The notes below the pieces were generated by a model. The model ran no database searches, had not been told where the DNA came from, and worked only from the letters and a program-made list of their open reading frames with translations. From a virus, in the IMG/VR virus record IMGVR_UViG_3300022699_000278, positions 1-64,000 of that record: DNA of 64,000 bases; one strand, given 5' to 3'. The translations under genes were made by a program, and so were the position numbers. Below, one piece after another: positions 31,094 to 38,986 of this stretch; the stretch's first letter is position 1, and each line of letters opens with the position of its first letter.

Positions 31094-31393
31094 ATGACAA
31101 TCAGGATCAAAACTATAGAATCAGTCGAAAAAATAGGTGGCAGAATTATTGCTGATACAACTGTGTGGGATTATCACAATAGCGGTCTAGGAGGCAAGGG
31201 ATCAAATCTACGCAAAACAGTTAATGACATTTTTGCAAAAAATCCTGACATTACAACGATTTTGGCTATATGCGGTAAAAAAGGCAGGAGTCAACATAGC
31301 GCAACTAATGTACATGTTTTTGACGTTACCGATGTAGATACTGATAAGATATGGTTATACGACAAAAGTGCAAGACTTTTTCAACGGCAATAG
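31094..31393 (+). CDS. Hypothetical protein (99 aa)
   Basis: ATG 31094 follows AAAGGAGG. EKIGGRIIADTTVWDYHNSG parallels the KKIGGTIWMKGG segment of the preceding protein, so the two may be distant relatives. ITTILAICGKKGRS and VHVFDVTDVD suggest an alternating alpha/beta fold. Function unknown. Confidence 0.6.
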   Translation: MTIRIKTIESVEKIGGRIIADTTVWDYHNSGLGGKGSNLRKTVNDIFAKNPDITTILAICGKKGRSQHSATNVHVFDVTDVDTDKIWLYDKSARLFQRQ

Positions 31394-31425
31394 TATGTTG
31401 GAGTTACACAGCTAATCACAATCAC
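31391..31425 (+). repeat. Mini-ORF leader repeat, copy 2
   Basis: Same element as 30700-30734 with one base change, encoding MLELHS at 31395-31415, again right after a stop codon and before AGGAGGACAGTATG. Confidence 0.8.
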
Positions 31426-31445
31426 AACAAAATCAGGAGGACAGT

Positions 31446-31922
31446 ATGCGATCAGACAAACTAGGTAGAGCAATTGCACAGTATGATGGATTTAAGGGTC
31501 ACGATACAGTAAGACACGTCATGAGCACCATCCCCGCTGATCTACAAGGGTCGGTCACAGGTAAGCAGCTCGGTATCATCATGTCGATCAGAAACGCAGC
31601 ATACCAAGAGGGCAAATCTGCTGCAAATGACAATGACGGATGTGTATGGATTGATGAGGCTAATGACGGGGCTGGTGCATTGATCCCCAAATCGATACTG
31701 CCAATGATCAAAACGACGGAAACTGTTAAATATACAACCAAAAAAACTGACACACCCTCAAGCAGTTATAATTTTAACGCACTGTATCGCGACGATGCGT
31801 GTACCGATCGAATAGTTGATTGTTTGGATGCACATTATATGCAAGAAAGAGGGGAGTGTGCATATTATCGTAACCAAGAGTCAATAATATCATATACTCT
31901 CAGCGCGGAAGAAAAGTTGTAG
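31446..31922 (+). CDS. Hypothetical protein (158 aa)
   Basis: ATG 31446 follows CAGGAGGAC. MRSDKLGRAIAQYDGFKGHD, then helical segments and an acidic middle (NDNDGCVWIDEANDGAGALI). No family recognised; part of the early rightward operon. Confidence 0.6.
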   Translation: MRSDKLGRAIAQYDGFKGHDTVRHVMSTIPADLQGSVTGKQLGIIMSIRNAAYQEGKSAANDNDGCVWIDEANDGAGALIPKSILPMIKTTETVKYTTKKTDTPSSSYNFNALYRDDACTDRIVDCLDAHYMQERGECAYYRNQESIISYTLSAEEKL

Positions 31923-31928
31923 AACAAC

Positions 31929-31946
31929 AACCGGCTCCAGCCGGTT
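31929..31946 (+). other. Intergenic hairpin
   Basis: AACCGGCTCCAGCCGGTT: perfect 8-bp stem with a 2-nt loop just after a stop codon. No U-tract follows, so it may stabilise RNA ends rather than terminate. Confidence 0.6.
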
Positions 31947-32048
31947 TGCTCTGCAGTGATCACCTCCACGCGGTGCAGGGCGGGTAACGCTAACGATCAC
32001 AGGTAACAATCCACAATAATTAATAATCTTACTCAAGGGAGGTGAAGG

Positions 32049-32276
32049 ATGTTTGATTTGATCCGAGACGAAATACAGCAGGAAAATATACTCCTGCGTA
32101 TCTACAAAACTGATAACGGCACTACTCCGTATCTGTTCCAGGCGCTGGATAACGATTGCGGTGAACGTATCGAGTCATTACGTTGCCGCACTCTAGAACA
32201 GGCTGAACACCAGTATAATAAATACACGAGACTGTACAGCAGTCCCAGTCCCGTACTGCAGGGGGTACAACAATGA
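32049..32276 (+). CDS. Hypothetical protein (75 aa)
   Basis: ATG 32049 follows GGGAGGTGAAGG. YLFQALDNDCGERIESLRCR and EQAEHQYNKYTRLY suggest a small alpha/beta protein. Overlaps the next gene by ATGA. Confidence 0.6.
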   Translation: MFDLIRDEIQQENILLRIYKTDNGTTPYLFQALDNDCGERIESLRCRTLEQAEHQYNKYTRLYSSPSPVLQGVQQ

Positions 32277-32491
32277 TACGCACGCTCAAAACAATAACAC
32301 ACAATGGTCACCTGGCTGTAGAGTATTGCAGAGACGGGGATCAGGTGGCAATAATCGTGACTAACCGACCGCTGATTACCATGGCTGAATTGATCAAAAT
32401 ACTGGAAAACAATATACAGGATATTACCTGCATCAAAACAGCAATTGTATATAATAACGATAACCCGGTAGAGGTACAAAATGGTAGATAA
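32273..32491 (+). CDS. Hypothetical protein (72 aa)
   Basis: Starts at ATG 32273 overlapping the previous stop. IRTLKTITHNGHLAVEYCRD and VAIIVTNRPLITMAELIKIL look beta-rich then helical. It overlaps the next gene by 11 nt. No family recognised. Confidence 0.6.
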   Translation: MIRTLKTITHNGHLAVEYCRDGDQVAIIVTNRPLITMAELIKILENNIQDITCIKTAIVYNNDNPVEVQNGR

Positions 32492-32648
32492 CACCAACCC
32501 AAAAGACCCGGCAGCTATATCACTTGGACGGAAAGGCGGCAAAGCGGGCCGTGGGGACGACAAACGACGTTCCCCCGAACATTACCGCATGATGGTGGAG
32601 AGACGGGCTTTAAACCGCCTTAAAAAGCGTTTTTTGGATAACCAGTAA
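32481..32648 (+). CDS. Small basic protein (55 aa)
   Basis: ATG 32481 has GAGGTACAAA upstream. LGRKGGKAGRGDDKRRSPEH is a Gly/Lys/Arg motif seen in small phage proteins; the C-terminal half is a basic helix (MMVERRALNRLKKRFL). It probably binds nucleic acid. Confidence 0.55.
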   Translation: MVDNTNPKDPAAISLGRKGGKAGRGDDKRRSPEHYRMMVERRALNRLKKRFLDNQ

Positions 32649-32649
32649 A

Positions 32650-32676
32650 TAGTATGTTGGAGTTGCACGGCTAAAT
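32650..32676 (+). repeat. Mini-ORF leader repeat, copy 3
   Basis: AGTATGTTGGAGTTGCACGG then CTAAATAG, after a stop codon; encodes MLELHG at 32654-32674 with a synonymous TTA to TTG change. It lies just before the terminator at 32700. Similar bases (AGTATGTTGAAGGTGCACGG) occur inside the nucleotidyltransferase gene at 32831. Confidence 0.8.
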
Positions 32677-32699
32677 AGTATGAAAATGTATTTTTCTAC

Positions 32700-32735
32700 G
32701 GGCTGGAACTAAATTGTTCCGGCCCTTTTGTTTTT
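32700..32735 (+). terminator. Rho-independent terminator
   Basis: GGGCTGGAAC pairs with GTTCCGGCCC (one wobble) around a 6-nt loop and is followed by TTTTGTTTTT. It ends the early rightward operon. Confidence 0.9.
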
Positions 32736-32752
32736 ATTATATATTACTTCGT

Positions 32753-33475
32753 ATGGAATCAAACATCACCGCTGTAATACTCGCCGCTGGAATGGGAAAA
32801 CGATTCGGGAGCGGGAATGATAAACCAAAAAGTATGTTGAAGGTGCACGGCAAAACGATCTTGGGTAATACTATCAATTTGCTTCACCGCCATTCAATTA
32901 CAAACATCGTCGTTGTCGTCGGAGATAAACGGGATTACATTATCGACGAGTATGGCGATAATGTGCTGTTCGTTACAAATCCCAAGTACCGGACAACCAA
33001 TACCGCTAAAAGTCTACTTAAAGCCCTTGAAAAACTTAACCTGAATTCTGATGTCATATGGATTAACGGTGATGTCATGATGGAATCCGCCGTTGTTGAT
33101 CGTATAGTATCCTGCGGGGAAAATGCCGTCTGCGTGAACACATCCAAGTGCGGGCCTGAAGAAGTTAAGTACACCACCACCATCGATGGCGAGGGCAACT
33201 ATATAAAACACCTGTCAAAGCATGTGAAAAAACCCGAAGGGGAAGCTGTCGGTGTCAATAGAATAAATGCACGCCACATCAGCAAGCTTATCTCTTTTCT
33301 GGAAAAATGTAAAAAACAGGACTATTTCGAAGCTGCTATAGAAAAGATAAGTCTTTCCGCTCTTACGGACTCTCGATTTATTGCTCTGGATGTATCTGAT
33401 TGTAATATTATCGAGATAGACTTCCACGAGGACCTGGTTGCCGCTGAAAAAATGTTTCGAGATTGCGAAAACTGA
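32753..33475 (+). CDS. Sugar/choline nucleotidyltransferase, LicC-like (240 aa)
   Basis: Start at ATG 32753, just behind the terminator; no Shine-Dalgarno site is visible. AVILAAGMGKRFG with KPKSMLKVHGKTIL is the NTP-transferase signature loop, VIWINGDVMME (~100-110) the metal-binding GD, and IIEIDFHEDLVAAE the C-terminal Asp motif. It would make a CDP- or similar activated sugar, choline or aminoethylphosphonate, feeding the LicD-like transferase or the glycosyltransferases. Confidence 0.85.
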   Translation: MESNITAVILAAGMGKRFGSGNDKPKSMLKVHGKTILGNTINLLHRHSITNIVVVVGDKRDYIIDEYGDNVLFVTNPKYRTTNTAKSLLKALEKLNLNSDVIWINGDVMMESAVVDRIVSCGENAVCVNTSKCGPEEVKYTTTIDGEGNYIKHLSKHVKKPEGEAVGVNRINARHISKLISFLEKCKKQDYFEAAIEKISLSALTDSRFIALDVSDCNIIEIDFHEDLVAAEKMFRDCEN

Positions 33476-33564
33476 TTATCATCACCGGTATTTTATCTTG
33501 ATACAGCAAAAGGAACGGAAGTTTCTCGTCCCTGTGATTAATAAAATCCTGAGGGGTTTGGATT

Positions 33565-33609
33565 CTATCCGCGCCAGTCGTCCACGACTGTCATTTTTCC
33601 GTTTCTCAC
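33565..33609 (-). CDS. 14-residue ORF with VVDDWRG motif
   Basis: GTG 33609 overlaps the preceding stop (GTGA) with GGAG 7 nt upstream; the peptide is MRNGKMTVVDDWRG. It matches the N-terminus of the 58-aa membrane protein at 1482-1658 (FGKMVIVDDWRGK) but stops right after the motif. Either a translated micropeptide or a truncated relic. Confidence 0.4.
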   Translation of the reverse strand: MRNGKMTVVDDWRG

Positions 33610-33866
33610 AGTGTGGCTCCGTGTCGTTTGTTCAACCGCTGGATACGCTTTACAATTGCATCCAATTCAAAACCATATACCTTTATTTCCTGTTTTTTTA
33701 AATACTCACGCAGTTTTTTACGGAGTTCTGCAGTGTATGATCCAGGCGGTCCTTTTCTTTTCGGACTAAAATGCGTACAATCTTCTGCCCTAATACCTTT
33801 ACCGTAACCAGCATAACCCGGACAATTATATTCTCTATAATGTATGCAATCGCGGTGAAGTTTCAT
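33606..33866 (-). CDS. Cys-rich small protein (86 aa)
   Basis: CIHYREYNCPGYAGYGKG then EDCTHF gives three Cys and two His in an arrangement like a zinc-binding knuckle; a Lys-rich helix follows (LRKKLREYLKKQE). It overlaps the upstream regulator by ATGA, so it is co-expressed with it. Confidence 0.6.
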   Translation of the reverse strand: MKLHRDCIHYREYNCPGYAGYGKGIRAEDCTHFSPKRKGPPGSYTAELRKKLREYLKKQEIKVYGFELDAIVKRIQRLNKRHGATL

Positions 33867-34153
33867 TTTTTACACCCCGCAGCTTCCTTGATTTTGCGTT
33901 TTACATCCTCAAATTTATTCCCCGAAATAATCAGTGACCCGGAACAATTAATCCAGTCCGGATTTATGCCAAAGCCCTCCAGCATGTAACGATGAGGGGT
34001 AGTATATTTAGGCCCCTCTTTTTCCCAGTTGATAATGGTTGCCGGGCACACCCCGAAAGCGGTTGCAGCCTGAGTAATATTTAGATCGAATAGTTGCCGC
34101 ATTATCCGGAACATCTCGGCTGGCGTTCCTGTTATTTGTTCTGTTGTTTCCAT
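33863..34153 (-). CDS. Helix-turn-helix regulator (96 aa)
   Basis: FDLNITQAATAFGVCPATII then NWEKEG (residues ~22-47) is an XRE-like helix-turn-helix. ATG 34153 has AAAGGAAAAAAGC upstream. It is transcribed away from the replication genes and probably controls the divergent region at 34154-34524. Confidence 0.75.
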   Translation of the reverse strand: METTEQITGTPAEMFRIMRQLFDLNITQAATAFGVCPATIINWEKEGPKYTTPHRYMLEGFGINPDWINCSGSLIISGNKFEDVKRKIKEAAGCKK

Positions 34154-34227
34154 TGCTTTTTTCCTTTCCTACTAAATATATTCATTTTATTTTCATAATT
34201 CAAATTTTATTTTATTATTTTTATATG

Positions 34228-34256
34228 TTGAGTTTTTTGTTCAATTTGCGTATATT
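34228..34256 (+). promoter_or_regulatory. Rightward promoter in the replication leader
   Basis: TTGAGT, exactly 17 nt, TATATT. The next ATG (34265) is only 8 nt beyond the -10 box, so the first message would be leaderless or nearly so. The region 34154-34524 otherwise holds the micro-ORF and the structured leader below. Confidence 0.6.
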
Positions 34257-34264
34257 TAAGGGTA

Positions 34265-34366
34265 ATGAAAAACGAACATTCCGACATGCTACTCGAAATA
34301 ATAATCGGTATCATTTACGGCACTGTTATTTGCGGGGTGCTGTGGGTGATTTGTGAAAACAGATAA
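34265..34366 (+). CDS. Transmembrane micropeptide (33 aa)
   Basis: MKNEHSDMLLEIIIGIIYGT continues as one hydrophobic helix (to about residue 29) and ends CENR. AAGGG lies only 2 nt before the ATG, too close for normal use, which with the promoter position suggests leaderless translation. Function unknown. Confidence 0.5.
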   Translation: MKNEHSDMLLEIIIGIIYGTVICGVLWVICENR

Positions 34367-34455
34367 ACAATTCGTGCATTATCCATTATTTTATATTAAA
34401 TTATTAGTATGCGTGCAACTAAACCTACATTTTTGATTATATAGTAGCCGGAAAA

Positions 34456-34520
34456 GATGCTCCCTAAAGCATCCCCTCGCGGTCGCCGGAGCACGCCCGG
34501 TGACCGGGGCCGGTTTTATT
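34456..34520 (+). promoter_or_regulatory. Structured leader before the replication genes
   Basis: Hairpin GATGCT/AGCATC (34456-34473) is followed by a GC-rich stretch with GCCGG, CCCGGTGACCGGG and GGCCGG ending in TTTTATTT. It could be an attenuator for the replication genes. Confidence 0.4.
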
Positions 34521-34524
34521 TATT

Positions 34525-35127
34525 ATGCATCGTGGATATATAAAACTTTGGCGACGGTTAATTGACTGGGAATGGTTCACCAGTTCAAACACTGTTCACC
34601 TGTTCTTATTTATGCTTTTAAGTGCAAATCATAAAGATGGAACATGGAGGGGGATATCGATAAAACGAGGTCAATTAATAACCGGAAGAAAATCGTTGTC
34701 TGAAAAAACCGGCCTTTCTGAGCGCTCAATACGTACATCTTTAAAAAGGCTAAAATCGACCAGCGAAGTGACCATCAGAACGACCAACAAGTTTAGTATC
34801 GTAACATTATGTAATTACGATATATACAACCCAGAATCAATAGAAGGTGACCAGCAAAACGCCAGCACAGCGCCAACAAACGACCAGCAAGCGACCACAA
34901 ACAAGAATGATAAGAATGAAAAGAATATAATACCACCAATTTTTGAGCACGTTTCAAAATACTGTGAACAGAGGAAGAATGATGTTGATGCTCGAAGATG
35001 GTATGATTTTTATGAATCTAAAAATTGGATGATTGGAAAAAATAAAATGAAAGATTGGCATGCAGCTGTAAGAACATGGGAAAAGAAAAAAAGGCCAACA
35101 AACAAACCCAAAAGAATAATACAATGA
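34525..35127 (+). CDS. Replication organiser, DnaD/O-like (200 aa)
   Basis: HRGYIKLWRRLIDWEWFTSS and the winged-helix segment RKSLSEKTGLSERSIRTSLK (~52-72) are typical of phage replication initiators; NYDIYN closes the domain. After a polar linker, the C-terminal RRWYDFYESKNWMIGKNKMK, then DWHAAVRTWEKK, is the helicase-loader-type domain. The next gene, overlapping by ATGA, is the primase-helicase. Confidence 0.8.
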   Translation: MHRGYIKLWRRLIDWEWFTSSNTVHLFLFMLLSANHKDGTWRGISIKRGQLITGRKSLSEKTGLSERSIRTSLKRLKSTSEVTIRTTNKFSIVTLCNYDIYNPESIEGDQQNASTAPTNDQQATTNKNDKNEKNIIPPIFEHVSKYCEQRKNDVDARRWYDFYESKNWMIGKNKMKDWHAAVRTWEKKKRPTNKPKRIIQ

Positions 35128-36851
35128 ATATTTTTGATCAATATCTATCCTATGGGTTATCTGTAATTCCCTGTAATGACAAGAAACCGGCCATAAGCGG
35201 ATGGAAACAGTTTCAGGCTACTCCACCTACCCCTGAACAAGCAAAAGCCTTTAATGGCCATCAAATCGCGTGTATTTGCGGATATGTATCGGGCGGCTTA
35301 ATCTGTCTCGATTTCGATATAAAAAATGGGAACAAATATGATGACTGGATTTTGCTGGTAAATAATACGAAACCTGAAATACTCAGTGATATAGTATGTG
35401 AGAAGTCTCCGAGCGGTGGGTACCATATAATTTTCAGATCCAATAAAAAAATTCCGAACTTAAAGCTCGCTATAAATAAAACAGGGCAATGCACAATAGA
35501 AACCAGGGGAGAGGGTGGATATTTTATTTCATACCCTTCACCAAATTATCATCTGGAATTTGGTGATTTTGGGAAAATAAAAAAACTATCCGACGAAGAT
35601 ACAGAGCTACTCATAAACTGTGCAAAGGCGCAAACGGAAAAAAGTGAAGACGTCATTGTCACTCAAACACAAACGATTTCAACAGGTTTATCACCCTTTG
35701 ATGATTACGATTCAAGGGAAACACCAACATCGATTCTCGAAAACCACGGGTGGAGTACTGTAGCAAAACGTGGAGAAACCATTTATCTATGTCGGCCAGG
35801 AAAAGATAAAAAGAATATTAGTGCATCATGGAATAATGTACCGGGCAGATTTTATTGTTTCTCGACATCAACGATATTCAAAAACAATACATCGTACAAG
35901 CCAAGCGCCGTATACTCCATTCTTGAACACAATGGAGATTTTTCTGCAGCTGCAAAAGAACTAATATCCAGGGGATACGGAAGCAAAACAGAAAAAAAGG
36001 TAACTGCTAAAATAATAAATCCATCAAATATCAGAAATAAAATATTTGACATAAAACAGTATGGGTATAAAAGAGGTAGAACAACAGGATGGCCAACACT
36101 CGACAAACTGTACTCAGTAACAAAAAGGCAGTTTACAGTTATTACCGGCGTTCCGTCTTCCGGTAAAAGTGAGTTCATGGATGCACTTGCAATAAATTTA
36201 ATGATTAAGGAAGGGTGGAAGTTTGCTGTATTTTCCCCGGAAAACTACCCGGAAGAAATGCATTATCACAAACTAATTGAAAAAATATGCGGGGATGAAC
36301 TGCGGAATATACCAGATGAAAATATTGAAGTTGCCATAAAAACAATTGGAGAACACTTCTTTTTTATTGACGCACTCGAAAGAGACATTGACTTAGATAG
36401 TATTCTGCAGCAAACAGAAGCGTTGATTGAAAAGAAAAAGGTTGACGCCCTTATAATAGACCCATGGAACGAAATAGAATTATCTCGACCAACCAATGTA
36501 AATGATTCAGATTTTATCGGAAACTGTCTAAGAACATGCAGAAAGTTTGCCAGAAAATTTAACATTCATTTATTTATCATTGCACATCCGACAAAATTGC
36601 AAAAAGGCAAAGACGGCAAATATCCAATACCTGAACTATGGGATATCGCCGGAACTGCTCACTGGAGAAATAAAGCCGATAACGGAATTTGCATTCACCG
36701 AGACTTTGAAGAAGATAGAACGTACATCTATGTTCAAAAAATAAAATTTAAATATTGCGGACGGCAAGGGGAAACATGGTTTACATATGAAGAAAAAAGT
36801 GGTAGGTATATTGATGGTGGCGGAACTGTTTCTGATCACTGGTCTGGTTGA
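35124..36851 (+). CDS. Prim-Pol primase fused to DnaB/Twinkle-like helicase (575 aa)
   Basis: Start at ATG 35124 (ATGA overlap), preferred over the longer ORF. Residues ~1-190: archaeo-eukaryotic primase-polymerase, with GLSVIPCNDKKPAISGW, CLDFDIKNG (catalytic D.D) and SPSGGYHIIF (the GG.H motif). Residues ~320-570: RecA-type helicase, with GVPSSGKSEFMDAL (Walker A), ALIIDPWNEIE (Walker B) and LFIIAHPTK (sensor). It would prime and unwind at the phage fork. Confidence 0.88.
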   Translation: MNIFDQYLSYGLSVIPCNDKKPAISGWKQFQATPPTPEQAKAFNGHQIACICGYVSGGLICLDFDIKNGNKYDDWILLVNNTKPEILSDIVCEKSPSGGYHIIFRSNKKIPNLKLAINKTGQCTIETRGEGGYFISYPSPNYHLEFGDFGKIKKLSDEDTELLINCAKAQTEKSEDVIVTQTQTISTGLSPFDDYDSRETPTSILENHGWSTVAKRGETIYLCRPGKDKKNISASWNNVPGRFYCFSTSTIFKNNTSYKPSAVYSILEHNGDFSAAAKELISRGYGSKTEKKVTAKIINPSNIRNKIFDIKQYGYKRGRTTGWPTLDKLYSVTKRQFTVITGVPSSGKSEFMDALAINLMIKEGWKFAVFSPENYPEEMHYHKLIEKICGDELRNIPDENIEVAIKTIGEHFFFIDALERDIDLDSILQQTEALIEKKKVDALIIDPWNEIELSRPTNVNDSDFIGNCLRTCRKFARKFNIHLFIIAHPTKLQKGKDGKYPIPELWDIAGTAHWRNKADNGICIHRDFEEDRTYIYVQKIKFKYCGRQGETWFTYEEKSGRYIDGGGTVSDHWSG

Positions 36852-36908
36852 TAAAATTATTATAATTCTGAAGGTAATAACAAGAATGGTAACCAAAAAA
36901 GAAGCACA

Positions 36909-37067
36909 ATGGTAGAGTTAGCTGATATTTTAAGCAAGGCTGAACACCTTAAAAAGAGAGATTACTCTGTGTATAATTCGTTAAAGCAGGAAATAAGCAA
37001 AATGAATTTACCGGCAGATAGTTACGAATATGCAATAATGAAACTTTCTGAAATATTGGAGGTGTGA
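36909..37067 (+). CDS. Small helical protein (52 aa)
   Basis: VELADILSKAEHLKKRDYSV then YNSLKQEIS; helical and polar. The start is preceded only by AAGAAG. A 9-codon ORF before it overlaps the start, and its own stop overlaps the next ATG. No family recognised. Confidence 0.45.
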   Translation: MVELADILSKAEHLKKRDYSVYNSLKQEISKMNLPADSYEYAIMKLSEILEV

Positions 37068-37267
37068 TGAATAAAACAAACATCTTAGATTTCCCGGAAA
37101 AAACCGACTGGCTTCCGATTGTATCCGATTACGTCGTTACCTACAGGGATGGCGACAATTTCAAGGCTGTCAAACTCACCGCAGAGTCAATTGCGGAAAT
37201 ACCGGAAATGTTTTATTCGTTAGAAAAGACCTGTAAAAATATTATTTCGATTGTTTTGGTGAAATAG
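37067..37267 (+). CDS. Hypothetical protein (66 aa)
   Basis: ATG 37067 behind GGAGGTG. TDWLPIVSDYVVTYRDGDNF is beta-rich. Coupled to the preceding ORF. No family recognised. Confidence 0.5.
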   Translation: MNKTNILDFPEKTDWLPIVSDYVVTYRDGDNFKAVKLTAESIAEIPEMFYSLEKTCKNIISIVLVK

Positions 37268-37304
37268 GCTGCATTGTCGGGAATTATGTGTTATATTACT
37301 TATC

Positions 37305-37472
37305 ATGATAGGGATAATTGAAATTTATAAATGTGAATGCGATAAATGCGGTCACGAGTGGACATCCAGATCGGGAAAAATCCCGGTCGCGTGTCCGGTG
37401 TGTAAATCGAGAAAATGGAACGAATTATCAAAAGGTTCTACTCGCAAGAAACAGAATAAAGTTGCAGCATAA
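37305..37472 (+). CDS. Zinc-ribbon protein (55 aa)
   Basis: CDKCGHEW then CPVCKSRKW gives a two-knuckle C..C/C..C zinc ribbon. No Shine-Dalgarno site, but TATATT stands 8 nt upstream, again suggesting leaderless translation. Similar zinc ribbons recur at 38651, 39030 and 39850. Confidence 0.6.
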   Translation: MIGIIEIYKCECDKCGHEWTSRSGKIPVACPVCKSRKWNELSKGSTRKKQNKVAA

Positions 37473-37491
37473 AACGTATCTGTATGAAGGT

Positions 37492-37581
37492 ATGAAAAAT
37501 ATTATTCTAGCAAATGATTTTACCGTATCGCAATTCATGTTCGGGTGCACTGCGATGGCAATTGAAGCAATGAATAAATGA
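37492..37581 (+). CDS. Possible micropeptide (29 aa)
   Basis: MKNIILANDFTVSQFMFGCT; GAAGGT is adjacent to the start, closer than usual. It fills the gap after the zinc ribbon. Low support. Confidence 0.25.
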   Translation: MKNIILANDFTVSQFMFGCTAMAIEAMNK

Positions 37582-37637
37582 CATCTCGAATACATTACCA
37601 ACAAGGACAGGTTGATTTTATTTAACTTACGCAGGGC

Positions 37638-37659
37638 CATTGCGCATAGCAAGTAGTTG
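37638..37659 (+). repeat. 22-bp repeat shared with 22.6 kb
   Basis: CATTGCGCATAGCAAGTAGT followed by TG, matching the complement of 22625-22646 at 21 of 22 bases. It ends GTTGGCC and precedes a small gene, like the other leader elements. Confidence 0.7.
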
Positions 37660-37713
37660 GCCAAAATAAACCGCGCTGAGATTGTAGTTCGGCGCATACA
37701 GAACGGAGCGTTT

Positions 37714-37899
37714 ATGTCTGAATTACAGTTTCACAAGTGCGGCGAAGATATGGTACGTATCGGAAATTATACATATTTCAACAAGCATCTCGAAAGTAAG
37801 CAGCCATCAAACGTTGTAGGGTTACAGCGGTACAATCGTCGAACAGAACAGTACGAAACATACAACCCACATACGGAAGGGCCGTGCGCCGAAAGATAA
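37714..37899 (+). CDS. Hypothetical protein (61 aa)
   Basis: ATG 37714 behind CGGAGCG. FHKCGEDMVRIGNYTYFNKH and a polar, Tyr-rich end. Flanked on both sides by hairpin elements, so it is a candidate gene cassette. Function unknown. Confidence 0.45.
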   Translation: MSELQFHKCGEDMVRIGNYTYFNKHLESKQPSNVVGLQRYNRRTEQYETYNPHTEGPCAER

Positions 37900-37920
37900 T
37901 TATGATGCGCGGTTTACATC

Positions 37921-37971
37921 GGCTAACAGGCCAAGGCGTACATGCCCAAAGCTGCACGCCCGCCGTTGGCC
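37921..37971 (+). other. attC-like hairpin
   Basis: GGCTAAC (37921-37927) pairs with GTTGGCC (37965-37971) and GGCGTACA (37935-37942) with TGCACGCC (37953-37960), each with one wobble or mismatch, separated by unpaired spacers. This two-box layout is that of integron attC sites, although the cores deviate from the consensus. Confidence 0.45.
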
Positions 37972-38009
37972 AACCCGTTGTACGCAATTAAGCCGGAGAG
38001 CAATATTAT

Positions 38010-38633
38010 ATGTGCGCCCGTAAATACAACATCATCTATGCAGACCCGCCGTGGAACGGATTGGGTTGGAATAATGGTTCAGGCAAAAAGTGTCCAGCTA
38101 ACCATTACGCAGTGCAAGATATCGCGTGGATAAAATCTCTGCCGGTTTCAGAATTGGCCCAAGACACCAGCGCACTTTTCTTGTGGGTAACTTTTCCGAA
38201 TCTAACAGGCGGGCTTGCTGTTATGGAGTCTTGGGGTTTTAAGTACGCAACGTGCGCTTTTACGTGGGTCAAGCGTAATCGATGTTCAGATGGTCGGTTT
38301 ATGGGTTGTGGTAACTATACAAGGGCCAATTCTGAACTGTGCTTGCTTGGCACTCGTGGGAGTTGTCAGTCTTTGCGGAAGTCTCGTTCGGTTCGTCAGA
38401 TTTGTGATGCTCCGGTTGGTAAACACAGCGAAAAACCGGCAGAGATACGCGACCGCATTGTGCAGCTTTTTGGCGATTTGCCGAGGGTAGAACTTTTTGC
38501 CAGAACAATCACGGCGGGTTGGGATGTGTGGGGTAACGAAGTTTCATCATCAATAGAGCTGGGCGCACAGAACACTATGGAATCCGGCTCAACAGCGTAT
38601 AACACAGGTTGGGTGCAATGCCGCCCTTTTTGA
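38010..38633 (+). CDS. MT-A70 family adenine methyltransferase (207 aa)
   Basis: IIYADPPWNGLGW carries the catalytic DPPW at residues ~11-14; ALFLWVTFPNL, then FTWVKRN and GNYTRANSELCLLGTRG follow the MT-A70 order, and KPAEIRDRIVQLFGDLPRVE is the SAM-binding E..R.....G....E end. It methylates adenine N6 in DNA or RNA and may protect the phage from restriction. The last ~25 residues are a phage-specific tail. Confidence 0.88.
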   Translation: MCARKYNIIYADPPWNGLGWNNGSGKKCPANHYAVQDIAWIKSLPVSELAQDTSALFLWVTFPNLTGGLAVMESWGFKYATCAFTWVKRNRCSDGRFMGCGNYTRANSELCLLGTRGSCQSLRKSRSVRQICDAPVGKHSEKPAEIRDRIVQLFGDLPRVELFARTITAGWDVWGNEVSSSIELGAQNTMESGSTAYNTGWVQCRPF

Positions 38634-38650
38634 GATTATAGGAGCGCCGA

Positions 38651-38968
38651 ATGAAAGTAACTCTTGAGTATTTACGTAAGGTCTGTAATCAAATGGCAGA
38701 AGCGAAGGTGGCACCTTTGCCGGTGTACATTGCCATTATTGGTGACAAAAAGTACATGTGTCCAGTGTCGTCGTTGCCGGAAGGTCTTGCCCCGTTACCG
38801 TGCGAGATCGTCGGCGCTCAGTTTTCTGAGGAAGCGGGCGGCACAGACACACAACACTGCCATGTTGCAAGCTCCGAGGGAGACATTTGCCCTAATTGCG
38901 GTGCCGGAAATACATGGAACAAACGTTACGGCAGACACTTGTGTGGTACGTGTGAATACGAATGGTGA
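38651..38968 (+). CDS. Zinc-ribbon-tailed protein (105 aa)
   Basis: ATG 38651 behind TATAGGAGCGC. Residues ~74-105 hold CPNCGAG and CGTCEYEW, a zinc ribbon; the N-terminal part (LPVYIAIIGDKKYMCPVSSL) is beta-rich. It follows the MT-A70 gene by 17 nt. Function unknown. Confidence 0.6.
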   Translation: MKVTLEYLRKVCNQMAEAKVAPLPVYIAIIGDKKYMCPVSSLPEGLAPLPCEIVGAQFSEEAGGTDTQHCHVASSEGDICPNCGAGNTWNKRYGRHLCGTCEYEW

Positions 38969-38986
38969 TCGGGCAAACGTCAACAT

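Noticed and set aside
37318-37581. 87-codon plus-strand ORF
   Set aside because: Its first half is out of frame with the zinc ribbon at 37305-37472, whose Cys pattern marks the true frame; only the last 29 codons are kept as a possible micropeptide.
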